A DNA stretch of 64,000 nucleotides, from the NCBI GenBank assembly GCA_022843955.1, contig JALHMQ010000002.1:186001-250000 (forward strand), given 5' to 3'. Both the position numbers and the translations under genes were made by a program. This DNA is from Burkholderiaceae bacterium. Its GTDB lineage: Bacteria > Pseudomonadota > Gammaproteobacteria > Burkholderiales > Burkholderiaceae_F. Each line of letters opens with the position of its first letter. The stretch's first letter is position 1. Positions 26,849 through 34,961 of this stretch are shown here, piece after piece. Under the pieces are notes generated by a model. That model worked only from the letters and a program-made list of their open reading frames with translations, did not search any database and was not told where the DNA came from.

Positions 26849-27211
26849 TCAGCGGTCCTTCGGCTGCGCGCCGGGTTGGCGCTGCTCCAGCCGATACACC
26901 CAGGCGAGCACTTCGGCCACCGCGACGTACAGCGCCGGCGGAATATGCTGGTCGAGGTCGACCTGCATCAGCAGCGACACCAGCTCGCGCGACTCATGGA
27001 TCGGCACGCCGGCGGCACGGGCGCGGGCAATGATTTCCTCGGCCACGAAGCCACTGCCCTTGGCCGACACGCGCGGCGCGCGGCCCTGGCGCTGGTCCTG
27101 GCTCTCATAGGCCAGGGCAGCCGCGCGCAGCACCGGCGCCGGCGGCGCATCCGCGGGCAGCGGGTCGACGATCGGCTGGACCGCGCTCGGCAGTTCGGCA
27201 ACGAGGCCCAT
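26849..27211 (-). CDS. FlhB C-terminal-domain-like protein (FlhX/FhlB type)
   Basis: This 120-residue protein matches the part of FlhB after the NPTH cleavage site: GSGFVAEEIIARARAAGVPI, HESRELVSLLMQVDLDQHIP, then PALYVAVAEVLAWVYRLEQR. It has no membrane helices and no NPTH. Such soluble paralogues are known in several flagellated lineages, where some can partly stand in for the cleaved FlhB domain. Its ATG overlaps the stop of the fliK-like gene by one base, so the two are translationally coupled. Confidence 0.9.
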   Translation of the reverse strand: MGLVAELPSAVQPIVDPLPADAPPAPVLRAAALAYESQDQRQGRAPRVSAKGSGFVAEEIIARARAAGVPIHESRELVSLLMQVDLDQHIPPALYVAVAEVLAWVYRLEQRQPGAQPKDR

Positions 27212-28302
27212 CAGTGCACCTCGGCTGCCGGCACCGACTGCAGCAGCACGGGCAGCATGCCGTGCGCGTGCAGTCTTTCGGCCAGTTCGGACAGTGCGGG
27301 CGCCAGGTGCGCCGCGTGCTGCGAGCTGACCTTGGCACTGATCGCCGCCCCGGACAGGCGCAGCTCGACTTCGACCGGACCCAGCTGCGGCATGTCGAGC
27401 GCCAGGCGGGCACAGAACACCGGCTCGGCGGCGGGCGCCTCGCCGGCGTTGGCTTCGCGCTCCAGCACCAGTGTCAGATCCTGCCCGGGCCAGGCCGGAC
27501 CACGCAGCGTCAGCGCGCCCTCCTGCAACAGCGCGACCTGTGCTGCGAGGCGCTGGGCAGCAACCTCGCCGCCATGGGTGGCGCTGGTGGCCAGCACGCG
27601 CAACGCTTCGGCGCGCATCTCGGCGGTGTCGTGACCGCCCTGCGCCCAGCGCGCGATGTGCGATTCGAGAAACAGGCCACTGCGCTCGACGTTGTGGCGC
27701 AGGGTGTCAGCCAACGCCTGCACCGGACGCGGCTGGTTCACCGGCTCGAACAAGGGTTGGGTGAAGCGCACCGTGGGCGCGGGGCCGTCGTCACGCGCGC
27801 GCTGCACTGCGCGCGGCGCACCGCTGCCACTCAACAGCACGGCGGCCGAGGCCGTGGTGGTGGCCGCCACGGCCCAGGCGCGACCGGCATCGGCGGCGGG
27901 ATTGGCACTGGCCGCGAGTGCGGCTGCCGTTGCCGGCGCGGCTGGCAGCGCGGGTGCGGTCGACGTGGCGGTGGCAGCGGCGGTGGGAGCAGGCGCATTG
28001 CCGAGCGCCGCCAGCAGCGCATCGCGCAGCGCCGGCGGAATCAGGAACAGCTTGTTGCCGATCTCCAGCCGCGCCGCCGCCGCAGACTGGGTGGCGGTCG
28101 GCGGCAGCACCAGAACCACGCTGTCGCGCCCCGCCACCGCGGTGCGCAGATCGCGCGCCAGCTCGGTCGAGGCTCCGCTGGCCTGCGGCGCCAGCAAGGG
28201 CAGCAGCAGACGCGTGTTGATCGCCAGCCGTTCGATCGCCGGACGCAGCTCGGCCGCCGCGCCAACGCGGCGCGTGGCATTGGCGACCAGGCTCAGGTCC
28301 AT
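27211..28302 (-). CDS. second FliK-like protein (hook-length control family)
   Basis: The start at 28300-28302 (MDLSLVANATRRVGAAAELR) gives 363 residues. An Ala-rich, low-complexity middle precedes a C-terminal domain resembling the FliK hook-length domain: CARLALDMPQLGPVEVELRL, SGAAISAKVSSQHAAHLAPA and LSELAERLHAHGMLPVLLQS. The main fliK is at 48130. This copy sits between fliT and the FlhB-C-like gene with overlapping stop and start codons on both sides, so the three are a coupled unit. The N-terminal third is not like FliK, and the protein may instead regulate late export. Confidence 0.8.
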   Translation of the reverse strand: MDLSLVANATRRVGAAAELRPAIERLAINTRLLLPLLAPQASGASTELARDLRTAVAGRDSVVLVLPPTATQSAAAARLEIGNKLFLIPPALRDALLAALGNAPAPTAAATATSTAPALPAAPATAAALAASANPAADAGRAWAVAATTTASAAVLLSGSGAPRAVQRARDDGPAPTVRFTQPLFEPVNQPRPVQALADTLRHNVERSGLFLESHIARWAQGGHDTAEMRAEALRVLATSATHGGEVAAQRLAAQVALLQEGALTLRGPAWPGQDLTLVLEREANAGEAPAAEPVFCARLALDMPQLGPVEVELRLSGAAISAKVSSQHAAHLAPALSELAERLHAHGMLPVLLQSVPAAEVH

Positions 28303-28658
28303 CAGCCGCGCTCCAGTCGAGTCAGGCGTCGCAACGCACCCGAGGTGCCGACCATGTGCTCGAGTTGCTGCAGCCACAGCTCGGAACGCTCACGGATCTG
28401 CGCATCGTCGGCGAGGATGCCGCGCAACAGCGCGATGCGGCGCGCCTGCTCGACCTCGCTCAGCCGCGTGTCGCAGGCGTCACGGCGCACCTCGTTGATC
28501 AGCGCGCGGCAGGCATCTTCCAGGCGCGTGACCGACTCCCAGTCGTCCGCGCGCGAGGCCGCCAACATCTCGTGGCTGGCCTGGGCGATCAGCTCGTAGC
28601 AGTCAATCAGCCGCGCAGCGCCGGCCGCACCGTGGGAAGCATCGTCGGGCGGCGGCAT
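28302..28658 (-). CDS. fliT: FliT, chaperone for FliD
   Basis: FliT escorts the filament cap protein and, in enteric bacteria, binds FlhDC. The 118-residue protein is helical (LIDCYELIAQASHEMLAASR, WESVTRLEDACRALINEVRR, RIALLRGILADDAQIRERSE), a pattern found across FliT. It is 27 nt after fliS, and its stop overlaps the start of the fliK-like gene. The assignment rests on both pattern and position, since FliT sequences diverge. Confidence 0.87.
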   Translation of the reverse strand: MPPPDDASHGAAGAARLIDCYELIAQASHEMLAASRADDWESVTRLEDACRALINEVRRDACDTRLSEVEQARRIALLRGILADDAQIRERSELWLQQLEHMVGTSGALRRLTRLERG

Positions 28659-28685
28659 GGCAAGGCGTCCGAAAAGGCGGCGCGG

Positions 28686-29300
28686 TCAGGCCGACGCCGC
28701 AAAGCTGCGCGACGGTACCGAACCGCCGCCGTCGAAGAAGCGCGAGCGCGCTGGCTGCGTTGCACTCGTGGCGGCCGCGGGTGCGAAGGCGGGCGCGGCC
28801 GACGTCGCCGCGGAGGTCGCCGCCACGGACGCGGCGGCGGAAGCAGCCGCTGGCGTGACAGCAGGCGCACTGCCGGACGCTGCCAACGCGGGCGCAGCCA
28901 ACGCGGCGCTGCCGGCCGCCGGCTTGCGGATCTGCGCCCAGGCGCCGCGCAGGTCTTCCAGCAGCGCGAGCACCTCGGTCAGGCCCGAGACGTCGTTGCG
29001 CAGGTTGGCCTGCAGCAGGCGCATCGTCATGTACTCGTACAGATCGGACAGCCGTTGCGCGAGCTGGCCGCCGGCGGACTTGTCGAGGCTGATCTTCAGG
29101 CCTTCATCGACGATGCGGGTGGCCTTTGACAACGCGGCGGCCTTCTCGGCGATGCGCCCGGCCTGCATATGGCCGAGTGCCTGGCGGGCAGCGCTGATGG
29201 CGCCGTCGTACAGCATCAGCACGAGGTCGTGCGGATCGCCGCCGGCCACACCCGTGTCGACCGAAACCCGCTTGTATGCCTGTGCGCCGAAGCCTGCCAT
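28686..29300 (-). CDS. fliS: FliS, flagellin export chaperone with long Ala-rich tail
   Basis: FliS binds the C-terminus of flagellin and stops early polymerisation. The first 130 residues are standard: AYKRVSVDTGVAGGDPHDLV, LMLYDGAISAARQALGHMQA, SDLYEYMTMRLLQANLRNDV and LTEVLALLEDLRGAWAQI. About 75 extra residues follow, mostly Ala with Ser, Thr and Pro, ending RSRFFDGGGSVPSRSFAASA. Usual FliS proteins stop near 125-150 residues. The extension is in frame and has no frameshift sign. It lies between fliD and fliT. Confidence 0.94.
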   Translation of the reverse strand: MAGFGAQAYKRVSVDTGVAGGDPHDLVLMLYDGAISAARQALGHMQAGRIAEKAAALSKATRIVDEGLKISLDKSAGGQLAQRLSDLYEYMTMRLLQANLRNDVSGLTEVLALLEDLRGAWAQIRKPAAGSAALAAPALAASGSAPAVTPAAASAAASVAATSAATSAAPAFAPAAATSATQPARSRFFDGGGSVPSRSFAASA

Positions 29301-29383
29301 GGTGATCCTCGATACGACTGCCGTGACTCAAGTATCGGCAGGGGGCGCGCGGGGGTTGAGCTTGAATTGACCGTGCCTAGCGG

Positions 29384-30835
29384 CTACTTGCTCGAGATGG
29401 CGCCAGGCAGTGACCTGAGCGCGTTGGTCAGCGAGGCGCTGGTGTTCTGCATCAGCGACAGCTGCGTATCGAGCGCGGAGTACTGCTTGCGCAGCCTCGC
29501 CTCCGTCAGCACCAGGCGAGCACTGATGCGCTCTTCCTGCTTGTTGATCGCGTCGATCTGCGATTGCAGGCTCTTGGTCCGACCTGGCAGCAAGCCGTCG
29601 CTGCCGACGATCGCTTTGGCCAGGTTTTCGAACCTCACGCCAAAGCCGCGGGCGCCGTCTTGGGTTGTCGACGTTGCAGTGAACAGAGCAGCCAGCTTGG
29701 TCGGGTCCACGACGGCGGACGTGAACTTGGCGCTGTTGAGCGTCAGCGAGCCGTCACGAGCCACTTCAATGCCGATCGATGAGAGGTTGGTGTAGTCACC
29801 GTCGACGCCAGACTTCGGCTCGCGGACCAGCCCTCGAACTTGAGTCTGGATTGCTCGAACCGCGCTGTCACCTGTCAGCACTGCGCCCTTGCGGGTCGTG
29901 GCATCGAACGAGGTGACCGAGTTGATCGTGCCGTTCAGGTCGTTGAAGGCCTTGATGAAGGCGCTGACTGCCGCTCTCATGCTCTCCGTGTCGCGCCCGA
30001 TATCGATGGTGGTGACGGCGGTTTCGGATTCGGCCTTCAGGTTGATCGTCACGCCCTCGATCGCCCCGGAGATGGTGTTCTTCGATGAAGACAGCGACAG
30101 CCCATTGATCTCGTACAGGGCATCCGCGGCGGCCCGGGTCTCGATCATGTTGCGACCCGCGGCGGTCGTCGCTGGGGGCGTCAACGCCACGGCGGAGTCG
30201 AATGTCAGGCGCGACAAGCCGATGTCGTCCCCATTGGCAGCGTCCGCCGGCAAGGTGCCTTCTTCCAGGGCTGTCATCCTGATCGCATTGCTCGCGCCGG
30301 TATCGGTTGCCACCAAGGTCAGACGAAACCGGGTGCCGTCGTTGACCACACTGGCGGTGACTCCCGCCTTGGCCGCGTTGATGGCGTCGCGAACCCCGGC
30401 CAAGGTGTTGTTGGTGGCATCCAGCGTCACGGTGGTGGTCTTCGCGCCCACCTGCAGCGTCAGTGCACCGTTACCCAGCACATCCGTGCTGGTGTCGAAC
30501 TGCCCCGAGGCAAGCGCCTGGGCACGTGCAAGCTGCGTTACCTTGATCGCGTAAGAGCCGACCGACGCCTTGCTGCCGTCTGTGACCGCGGCGCCGACGC
30601 CATCGCCGGTCACTTTCGCGCTCGAACTGCTCCAAGTCGCTGGCAGGGCAAGTCCCGCAGCGGCGGTCTGCAGGGACGACACCGCGCCCTGCACCCGCGA
30701 GAAAGCGGCAATACGCGAAGTAACGGCCGCCTCGCGCTGCTGCAGGACCGCCAACGGTCGCTGCTCCAGCGTCATGAGCTGGCTGACGATGTTGTTGACG
30801 TCCAGCGCGCTGGTGCCGATAGCTGAAGTGGCCAC
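29384..30835 (-). CDS. fliD: FliD, filament cap protein HAP2
   Basis: FliD caps the filament tip and helps flagellin fold in place. The 483-residue product, from a GTG at 30833-30835, begins MATSAIGTSALDVNNIVSQL, then MTLEQRPLAVLQQREAAVTS, the classic HAP2 N-terminus. The C-terminus SLQSQIDAINKQEERISARL, then EARLRKQYSALDTQLSLMQ, forms the terminal coiled coil. Family-specific core segments (LYEINGLSLSSSKNTISGAI) are present. It follows flaG by about 40 nt. Confidence 0.96.
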   Translation of the reverse strand: MATSAIGTSALDVNNIVSQLMTLEQRPLAVLQQREAAVTSRIAAFSRVQGAVSSLQTAAAGLALPATWSSSSAKVTGDGVGAAVTDGSKASVGSYAIKVTQLARAQALASGQFDTSTDVLGNGALTLQVGAKTTTVTLDATNNTLAGVRDAINAAKAGVTASVVNDGTRFRLTLVATDTGASNAIRMTALEEGTLPADAANGDDIGLSRLTFDSAVALTPPATTAAGRNMIETRAAADALYEINGLSLSSSKNTISGAIEGVTINLKAESETAVTTIDIGRDTESMRAAVSAFIKAFNDLNGTINSVTSFDATTRKGAVLTGDSAVRAIQTQVRGLVREPKSGVDGDYTNLSSIGIEVARDGSLTLNSAKFTSAVVDPTKLAALFTATSTTQDGARGFGVRFENLAKAIVGSDGLLPGRTKSLQSQIDAINKQEERISARLVLTEARLRKQYSALDTQLSLMQNTSASLTNALRSLPGAISSK

Positions 30836-30876
30836 GTTTGTTGCCTTGGTGGCGAGTGATGCAGCCGGCTTGAAGG

Positions 30877-31257
30877 TCAGGCGTTGCCGCGCAGCAGGAC
30901 GCCGGCAGATTCGTCTGCTGCCAGCGCGCGCGCGATCGCCAAGACTTCTTCCGAAGGTATCTGCCGCACGACTTCGCGAGTTTGAGTGTCGACGAGCCTA
31001 AAGACCATCCGCCCGAGCGCATCCTCGAATTCGATGGTCAATTCGCTGCCTTTTTCCGCCAACTTGCGCGTCGCCTCAGCCGCCGCCGCCTGAGCCTGGC
31101 GTGCCCTGAGCGCGGCGTTCGTCTCTGGTGCAGGCGTCGCATCGGACACAGGCGTCGCCGGCGCCTGCTCCCCCGCCGAACGCGCGGGAGCCGCAGCTTT
31201 GGGCTGAGCGCTGGACGTACTGCGTCCGGCAGACAGCGCGGCGAGATCTGGACTCAT
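30877..31257 (-). CDS. flaG: FlaG family protein
   Basis: FlaG proteins, encoded between fliC and fliD, affect filament length or stability. This one has 126 residues: a low-complexity Ala/Pro/Thr N-terminal half and the conserved C-terminal domain LTIEFEDALGRMVFRLVDTQ, then TREVVRQIPSEEVLAIARAL, which is the FlaG signature. A FliA promoter lies about 50 nt upstream, so flaG starts the flaG-fliD-fliS-fliT unit. Confidence 0.93.
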   Translation of the reverse strand: MSPDLAALSAGRSTSSAQPKAAAPARSAGEQAPATPVSDATPAPETNAALRARQAQAAAAEATRKLAEKGSELTIEFEDALGRMVFRLVDTQTREVVRQIPSEEVLAIARALAADESAGVLLRGNA

Positions 31258-31306
31258 GACGAGGCTCGGTTGGCAAGAACGATGGACTGATGCTGATCTG
31301 ACTGTT

Positions 31307-31333
31307 GTAACGGCTGCGCCAGATCAAACTTGA
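31307..31333 (-). promoter_or_regulatory. sigma-28 promoter for flaG-fliD-fliS-fliT
   Basis: On the minus strand TCAAGTTT (31326-31333), 11 nt, then GCCGTTAC (31307-31314). The -35 side is perfect for the TCAAG variant; the -10 side differs at two or three positions. It sits between fliC and flaG. Confidence 0.72.
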
Positions 31334-31411
31334 GGCCATCCGGCATCGATCCGATGTGCGGCGGCAGGACTCGCAACTGCCGTTGGCGCGCGTTCGGCCA
31401 CACAAAAGCAG

Positions 31412-31438
31412 AAGGGGCGCCCTTGTGAGGCGCCCCTT
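31412..31438 (-). terminator. intrinsic terminator after fliC
   Basis: A 10-bp stem AAGGGGCGCC (31412-31421) with GGCGCCCCTT (31429-31438) closes a 7-nt loop. In transcript sense it lies about 25 nt after the fliC stop and is followed by a pyrimidine- and U-rich stretch. Confidence 0.82.
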
Positions 31439-31462
31439 TCTGTTCAACCGACTAACGAGGCA

Positions 31463-32866
31463 TCAACCGCGCAGCAGGGCCAGCACGTTCTGCGGCAGCG
31501 CATTCGCCTGGGCCAGCATGGCCACGCCAGCCTGTTGCAGGATCTGGGCACGGGTCAGCTTGGCCGTCTCTTCGGCAAAGTCGGCGTCCTGGATCCGCGA
31601 GCGAGAGGCTGCCAGGTTTTCGCTGTTGGTCTGCAGGTTGCTGATGGTCGACTCGAAACGGTTCTGGATCGCGCCCAGCGTCGCCCGCTGGCTGTTCACG
31701 GCAGTCAAGGCCGCGTCGATGGAAGCCAGCGCGGTGTTCGCGCCGTTGATGTCGAGAATGCTCACGTTCGACATCGCGGTCCCAGACAGCGCAACGTTGG
31801 TGGTGGCGGCGGTCAGACCCGAGTTGGTGATCGTTCCGCCGACGACCAGCGAGCCACCCGCGACTCCGTTGTATGTCACCGAGTAGGTCGACTCGGCGGT
31901 GCCCGCCGCGCCTACGCCGGTCGCGGCTGCCGTCAACGTCGTGAAGCTGCTCGTGATGTTACGTCCATCGGCAGCAGCCAGGTTCACGACCGAACCATCG
32001 TCAGTCGCGGTGACGCCCGTCGCCGCCGAAATCGCGTTGATGGCACTGACCACCGAGGTACGGCTCGATGCCGCGTTCGTCGTGGTGGAGATCGATGCCG
32101 TCGTCACGCCGTTGATGGTGATGGTGCCGGTGAGAGCCGCAGCCGTCATCGCCGAGCCGGCAACGGTCGTCGGGCCGGTAACAGCGGCGCGGACACCACT
32201 GATGTTGGCCGCATTGATCGCATCCGTGAGCAGCTTGGCATCAGCGGCAACGGTCGCCGATCCGACTGCGGTGCCATTGATCGTGAGTGCGGCCAAGTTG
32301 ACGTTGTTGCCTCCGTCCAGAGCACCACTTGTCACCTGGGCGGTGTACTGCTGGCCCAGGTTGGACGAGCGCACGCTGTTGATCGAGGCAACGGAGATGG
32401 TCTGGTTGGCATTGGCGCCAACCTGGAACTGCTGCGATGAGAACGTGCCGTCGAGCAGCTTGAGGCCGTTGAACTCGGTCTGCGATGCGACTCGGTCCAC
32501 CTCGGCAACAAGCTGGGTCACTTCCTGCTGGAGGGCAGCCCGATCGGAAGCGCTGTTCGTGGCATTGGCTGACTGAACAGCCAGCTCACGAATACGCTGC
32601 AGGTTGTTGCCGATGGAGCTCAACGCGCCTTCAGCAGTCTGCGCCAGCGAGATGCCGTCCTGCGCATTGCGCGTCGCCTGATTCAGACCACGGATCTGCG
32701 AGGTGAAGCGCTCGGAGATCGCCAGGCCAGCCGCATCGTCCTTGGCGCTGTTGATGCGCAGGCCGGACGACAGACGCTGGATCGCGGTCGACTGGGCCGT
32801 CTGCGATACGTTCAGGTTGCGTTGCGTGTTCAGCGACGCGGTATTGGTGTTGATGATTTGTGCCAT
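31463..32866 (-). CDS. fliC: FliC, flagellin
   Basis: This is the filament subunit. The 467-residue product has both conserved ends: [40 protein letters not shown] and [20 protein letters not shown] at the start, and [20 protein letters not shown] with [20 protein letters not shown] at the end. The central domain (about 175-385) is rich in Ala, Thr, Gly and Val, as in the variable exposed part of flagellins. It is monocistronic: FliA promoter upstream at 33034-33061 and terminator downstream at 31412-31438. It is the only flagellin gene in the window. Confidence 0.97.
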   Translation of the reverse strand: MAQIINTNTASLNTQRNLNVSQTAQSTAIQRLSSGLRINSAKDDAAGLAISERFTSQIRGLNQATRNAQDGISLAQTAEGALSSIGNNLQRIRELAVQSANATNSASDRAALQQEVTQLVAEVDRVASQTEFNGLKLLDGTFSSQQFQVGANANQTISVASINSVRSSNLGQQYTAQVTSGALDGGNNVNLAALTINGTAVGSATVAADAKLLTDAINAANISGVRAAVTGPTTVAGSAMTAAALTGTITINGVTTASISTTTNAASSRTSVVSAINAISAATGVTATDDGSVVNLAAADGRNITSSFTTLTAAATGVGAAGTAESTYSVTYNGVAGGSLVVGGTITNSGLTAATTNVALSGTAMSNVSILDINGANTALASIDAALTAVNSQRATLGAIQNRFESTISNLQTNSENLAASRSRIQDADFAEETAKLTRAQILQQAGVAMLAQANALPQNVLALLRG

Positions 32867-33033
32867 GACTAGCTCCTTTTCAGTTCAGTCTCGAAAAGCA
32901 GCCGCTTCGACATTCGGCGGATCGGCTGTTTCACCTTTGCCCAAGCGGCTGCCCTTGCAATGTCGAAGGGCCCCTGCTTTCTGGCCACGCGGTGCATCGG
33001 GTTGCTGTGATCGATGTGTGCCGCGCTAGGTGG

Positions 33034-33061
33034 TTATCGGTGGGTCGATTCCCGAACTTTA
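33034..33061 (-). promoter_or_regulatory. sigma-28 promoter for fliC
   Basis: On the minus strand TAAAGTTC (33054-33061), 12 nt, then ACCGATAA (33034-33041). It is one base longer in spacer and one base off at the start of the -10, but otherwise matches the FliA consensus. The untranslated leader would be about 160 nt. Confidence 0.78.
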
Positions 33062-33451
33062 GGCAGGCGACCGGCAGCGACGGTCGATGCGGCCGTTTCA
33101 AGCCGTTGAGCTGATTCACTCTTTCGGCGTATTTCCGGTAGCGACGGGGCCTCAAGTTTCCGGCGCGCCGGGCGAAGGAGCGCAGCCGGCGGTCGGGCGG
33201 CGTTGTTACAGCAAGCCCTCGCTACTGCATCCACGCGCCGCCGATGCACCTGCCAATAACAAGATAGGAAGGGGTCGACGCACCCAAGGCAGCGACGATC
33301 CGCTGCGCCCGGCGCCCGCCACGTAGCTCGCGGCCTGCGGCGTCCTGGAACCGCCATCGCCGCCGGCGCGACTTGCGGTGACCGCGGGCCGATGCCATCG
33401 CGGCTCGGCCTGCGGCCGTTCTGATCCGGTGCCCGGGACTTCTCCGCAGCC

Positions 33452-33474
33452 CGTGTAGGCGAACTTCCTACACG
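33452..33474. promoter_or_regulatory. palindrome TGTAGG, 7 nt, CCTACA upstream of flhD (candidate operator)
   Basis: TGTAGG at 33454-33459 and CCTACA at 33467-33472 form a perfect palindrome with a 7-nt spacer, extended by CG on both sides. The same halves with the same spacer occur at 42247-42265 between fliE and fliF. It lies about 150 nt before the flhD start. The binding protein is unknown. Confidence 0.6.
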
Positions 33475-33622
33475 CGGCAACCGGCGTTACCGACAATCGA
33501 TTTGGAGGTCCGCTGATCGCGGGGAATTCGCCTCATGCCCACAATGCACCCACTTTCGCAACACCTGAAGAGCGCAGCAAAACCGCTGCATATCGAAGCG
33601 TCAGATACCGAGGAGCATGACC

Positions 33623-33961
33623 ATGAGCACCACGATCAACGAGCAACTGCTGGAAGAAGTGCGCGAAGTCAACCTGGCCTACCTGATGCTGGCGCAGCAC
33701 ATGATCCGCGCCGACAAGTCGCAGGCGATGTATCGCCTGGGCGTGTCCGAAGAGGTGGCCGGCATCGTCGACCAGCTGTCGCCGTCGCAACTGATGAAGA
33801 TCGCCGGCGCCAACCAGCTGATCTGCCGCTTCCGCTTCGACGACGACATGGTGTGGAACCTGCTCACCAGCCACAGTAAGGCCAAGGCAACCGGCACCGG
33901 CGCGGTGGCCGGGCTGCACGCCAACATCGTGATGGCCGGCCAGATCGCCAACGTGACCTGA
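33623..33961 (+). CDS. flhD: FlhD, subunit of the FlhDC master regulator
   Basis: FlhD with FlhC forms the complex that activates early flagellar promoters. The 112-residue protein from 33623 begins MSTTINEQLLEEVREVNLAY, then LMLAQHMIRADKSQAMYRLG, typical of FlhD. It keeps the cysteine in QLICRFRFDDD that links the dimer in enteric FlhD. Two in-frame ATGs exist; 33623 is chosen because GAGGAG lies 7 nt upstream, while the ATG at 33617 is only 1 nt from it. flhC follows after 138 nt, an unusually wide gap holding a family D repeat. Confidence 0.96.
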   Translation: MSTTINEQLLEEVREVNLAYLMLAQHMIRADKSQAMYRLGVSEEVAGIVDQLSPSQLMKIAGANQLICRFRFDDDMVWNLLTSHSKAKATGTGAVAGLHANIVMAGQIANVT

Positions 33962-34006
33962 CGCCGGCGGCGTCAAGACGGCCGCTGGACGAACGAGTGG
34001 ACTGGG

Positions 34007-34031
34007 CTGGTCCCCTCGTGTACCCCGAGCC
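34007..34031 (+). repeat. copy 3 of the CCCCCTCGTG repeat (family D), flhD-flhC gap
   Basis: The 25 bases beginning CTGGTCCCCTCGTGTACCCC match about 22 of 25 positions of 23749-23773. It lies in the 138-nt space between flhD and flhC, which are normally only a few bases apart. Confidence 0.65.
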
Positions 34032-34099
34032 GAGGTTGAAGTTCTTCGAAGTTTTAGAGCAGCCGACACAGATCAGGTAGTCAAAGAGTCGAGGAAGTC

Positions 34100-34648
34100 A
34101 TGCGCATCAAGAGCATCGTCACCGAAAGCAGGCAGATCCAGCGCGCGATCGCGCTGATCAAGCTGGGCGCGCGCCTGCAGGTGCTGGAGTCCGAGACCGA
34201 CCTGTCCTACGAGCGCCTGCTGCGCCTGTACAAGGAAGTGCAGGGTCAGAGCCCGGCGCGCGGCATGCTGCCGTTTTCGACCGACTGGTTCATGACCTGG
34301 CAGCCGAACATTCACTCGTCGCTGTTCCTGAACATCTACGAGTACCTGAACAAGACCACCGAGCTCGAGGAGATCGACGCCATCATCAAGGCGTACGAGC
34401 TGTACCTCGAGCAGATCAAGACCCAGGGCCTGGACGCGCTGCTGTCGGTGACCCGGGCCTGGCGCCTGGTGAAGTTCGTCGACGCCGGCATGGTCACGCT
34501 GACGCCCTGCTGCAAGTGCAACGGCAAGTTCGTCACCCACACCTTCGAGCTGACCAAGAACTATGTCTGCGGTCTGTGCGAACCCCCGGCGCGCGCCGGC
34601 AAGGGTAAAGGTTCGCCGCGGCGTGACGAAGAAGCACTGGAAGCCTGA
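34100..34648 (+). CDS. flhC: FlhC, subunit of the FlhDC master regulator
   Basis: FlhC supplies most of the DNA binding of FlhD4C2. The 182-residue product is full length and typical: IQRAIALIKLGARLQVLESE, ERLLRLYKEVQGQSPARGML and PFSTDWFMTWQPNIHSSLFL. The zinc site is complete, with CCKC followed about 15 residues later by CGLC, giving the four cysteines. A strong terminator follows at 34758-34786. Confidence 0.97.
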   Translation: MRIKSIVTESRQIQRAIALIKLGARLQVLESETDLSYERLLRLYKEVQGQSPARGMLPFSTDWFMTWQPNIHSSLFLNIYEYLNKTTELEEIDAIIKAYELYLEQIKTQGLDALLSVTRAWRLVKFVDAGMVTLTPCCKCNGKFVTHTFELTKNYVCGLCEPPARAGKGKGSPRRDEEALEA

Positions 34649-34757
34649 ACACGCAGGATCGCCCAGCGGGCGGTCCGTTCCGAGCAGTACGGTCCGTGCC
34701 GGGACCGAGCATCACCTCCGGCATGCAAGTGTCTCCATGTGTTTCTCCTCCGACTTC

Positions 34758-34786
34758 TGCCCGGGCTTGCCCCGGGCACTTTTTTT
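34758..34786 (+). terminator. intrinsic terminator after flhDC
   Basis: The stem TGCCCGGG (34758-34765) pairs with CCCGGGCA (34771-34778) across a 5-nt loop and is followed by seven T. It lies about 110 nt after flhC and insulates flhDC from the convergent cheZ. The rest of the 34649-34961 gap shows no gene. Confidence 0.88.
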
Positions 34787-34961
34787 GCGCTCTGGAAACC
34801 ATCAAACATGGGTCGCGCACGGGACCATGCACGCAGCCCGGGGGCGTGTCGCTCAGGGTCATCGATGGTGAGTCAGGGAATCGGGCGCCGTGCCAGCGCC
34901 ACAGGTGGACGAACACGCAACGCCAACTGGCGAGCCTCAGGCTCGCCTGCACAGGCGGCGA

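Larger units (their letters stand above)
32867..33622. other. 756-nt intergenic region between fliC and flhD
   Basis: I see no convincing gene here. It holds the fliC FliA promoter (33034-33061), a 160-nt fliC leader, and the palindrome at 33452-33474 upstream of flhD. The rest probably carries flhDC control sites, as long flhDC upstream regions usually do. The FlhD ribosome binding site GAGGAG is at 33610-33615. Confidence 0.7.

Noticed and set aside
29310-29380. A GCCGATAC on the minus strand in the fliD-fliS gap as a FliA promoter for fliS
   Set aside because: The nearest TCAAG lies too far upstream (about 20 nt spacing rather than about 14), so it is probably chance.
33535-33879. A 114-codon plus-strand frame overlapping flhD in another frame
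   Set aside because: It overlaps FlhD, which is clearly conserved, and has His/Arg-rich shadow composition.
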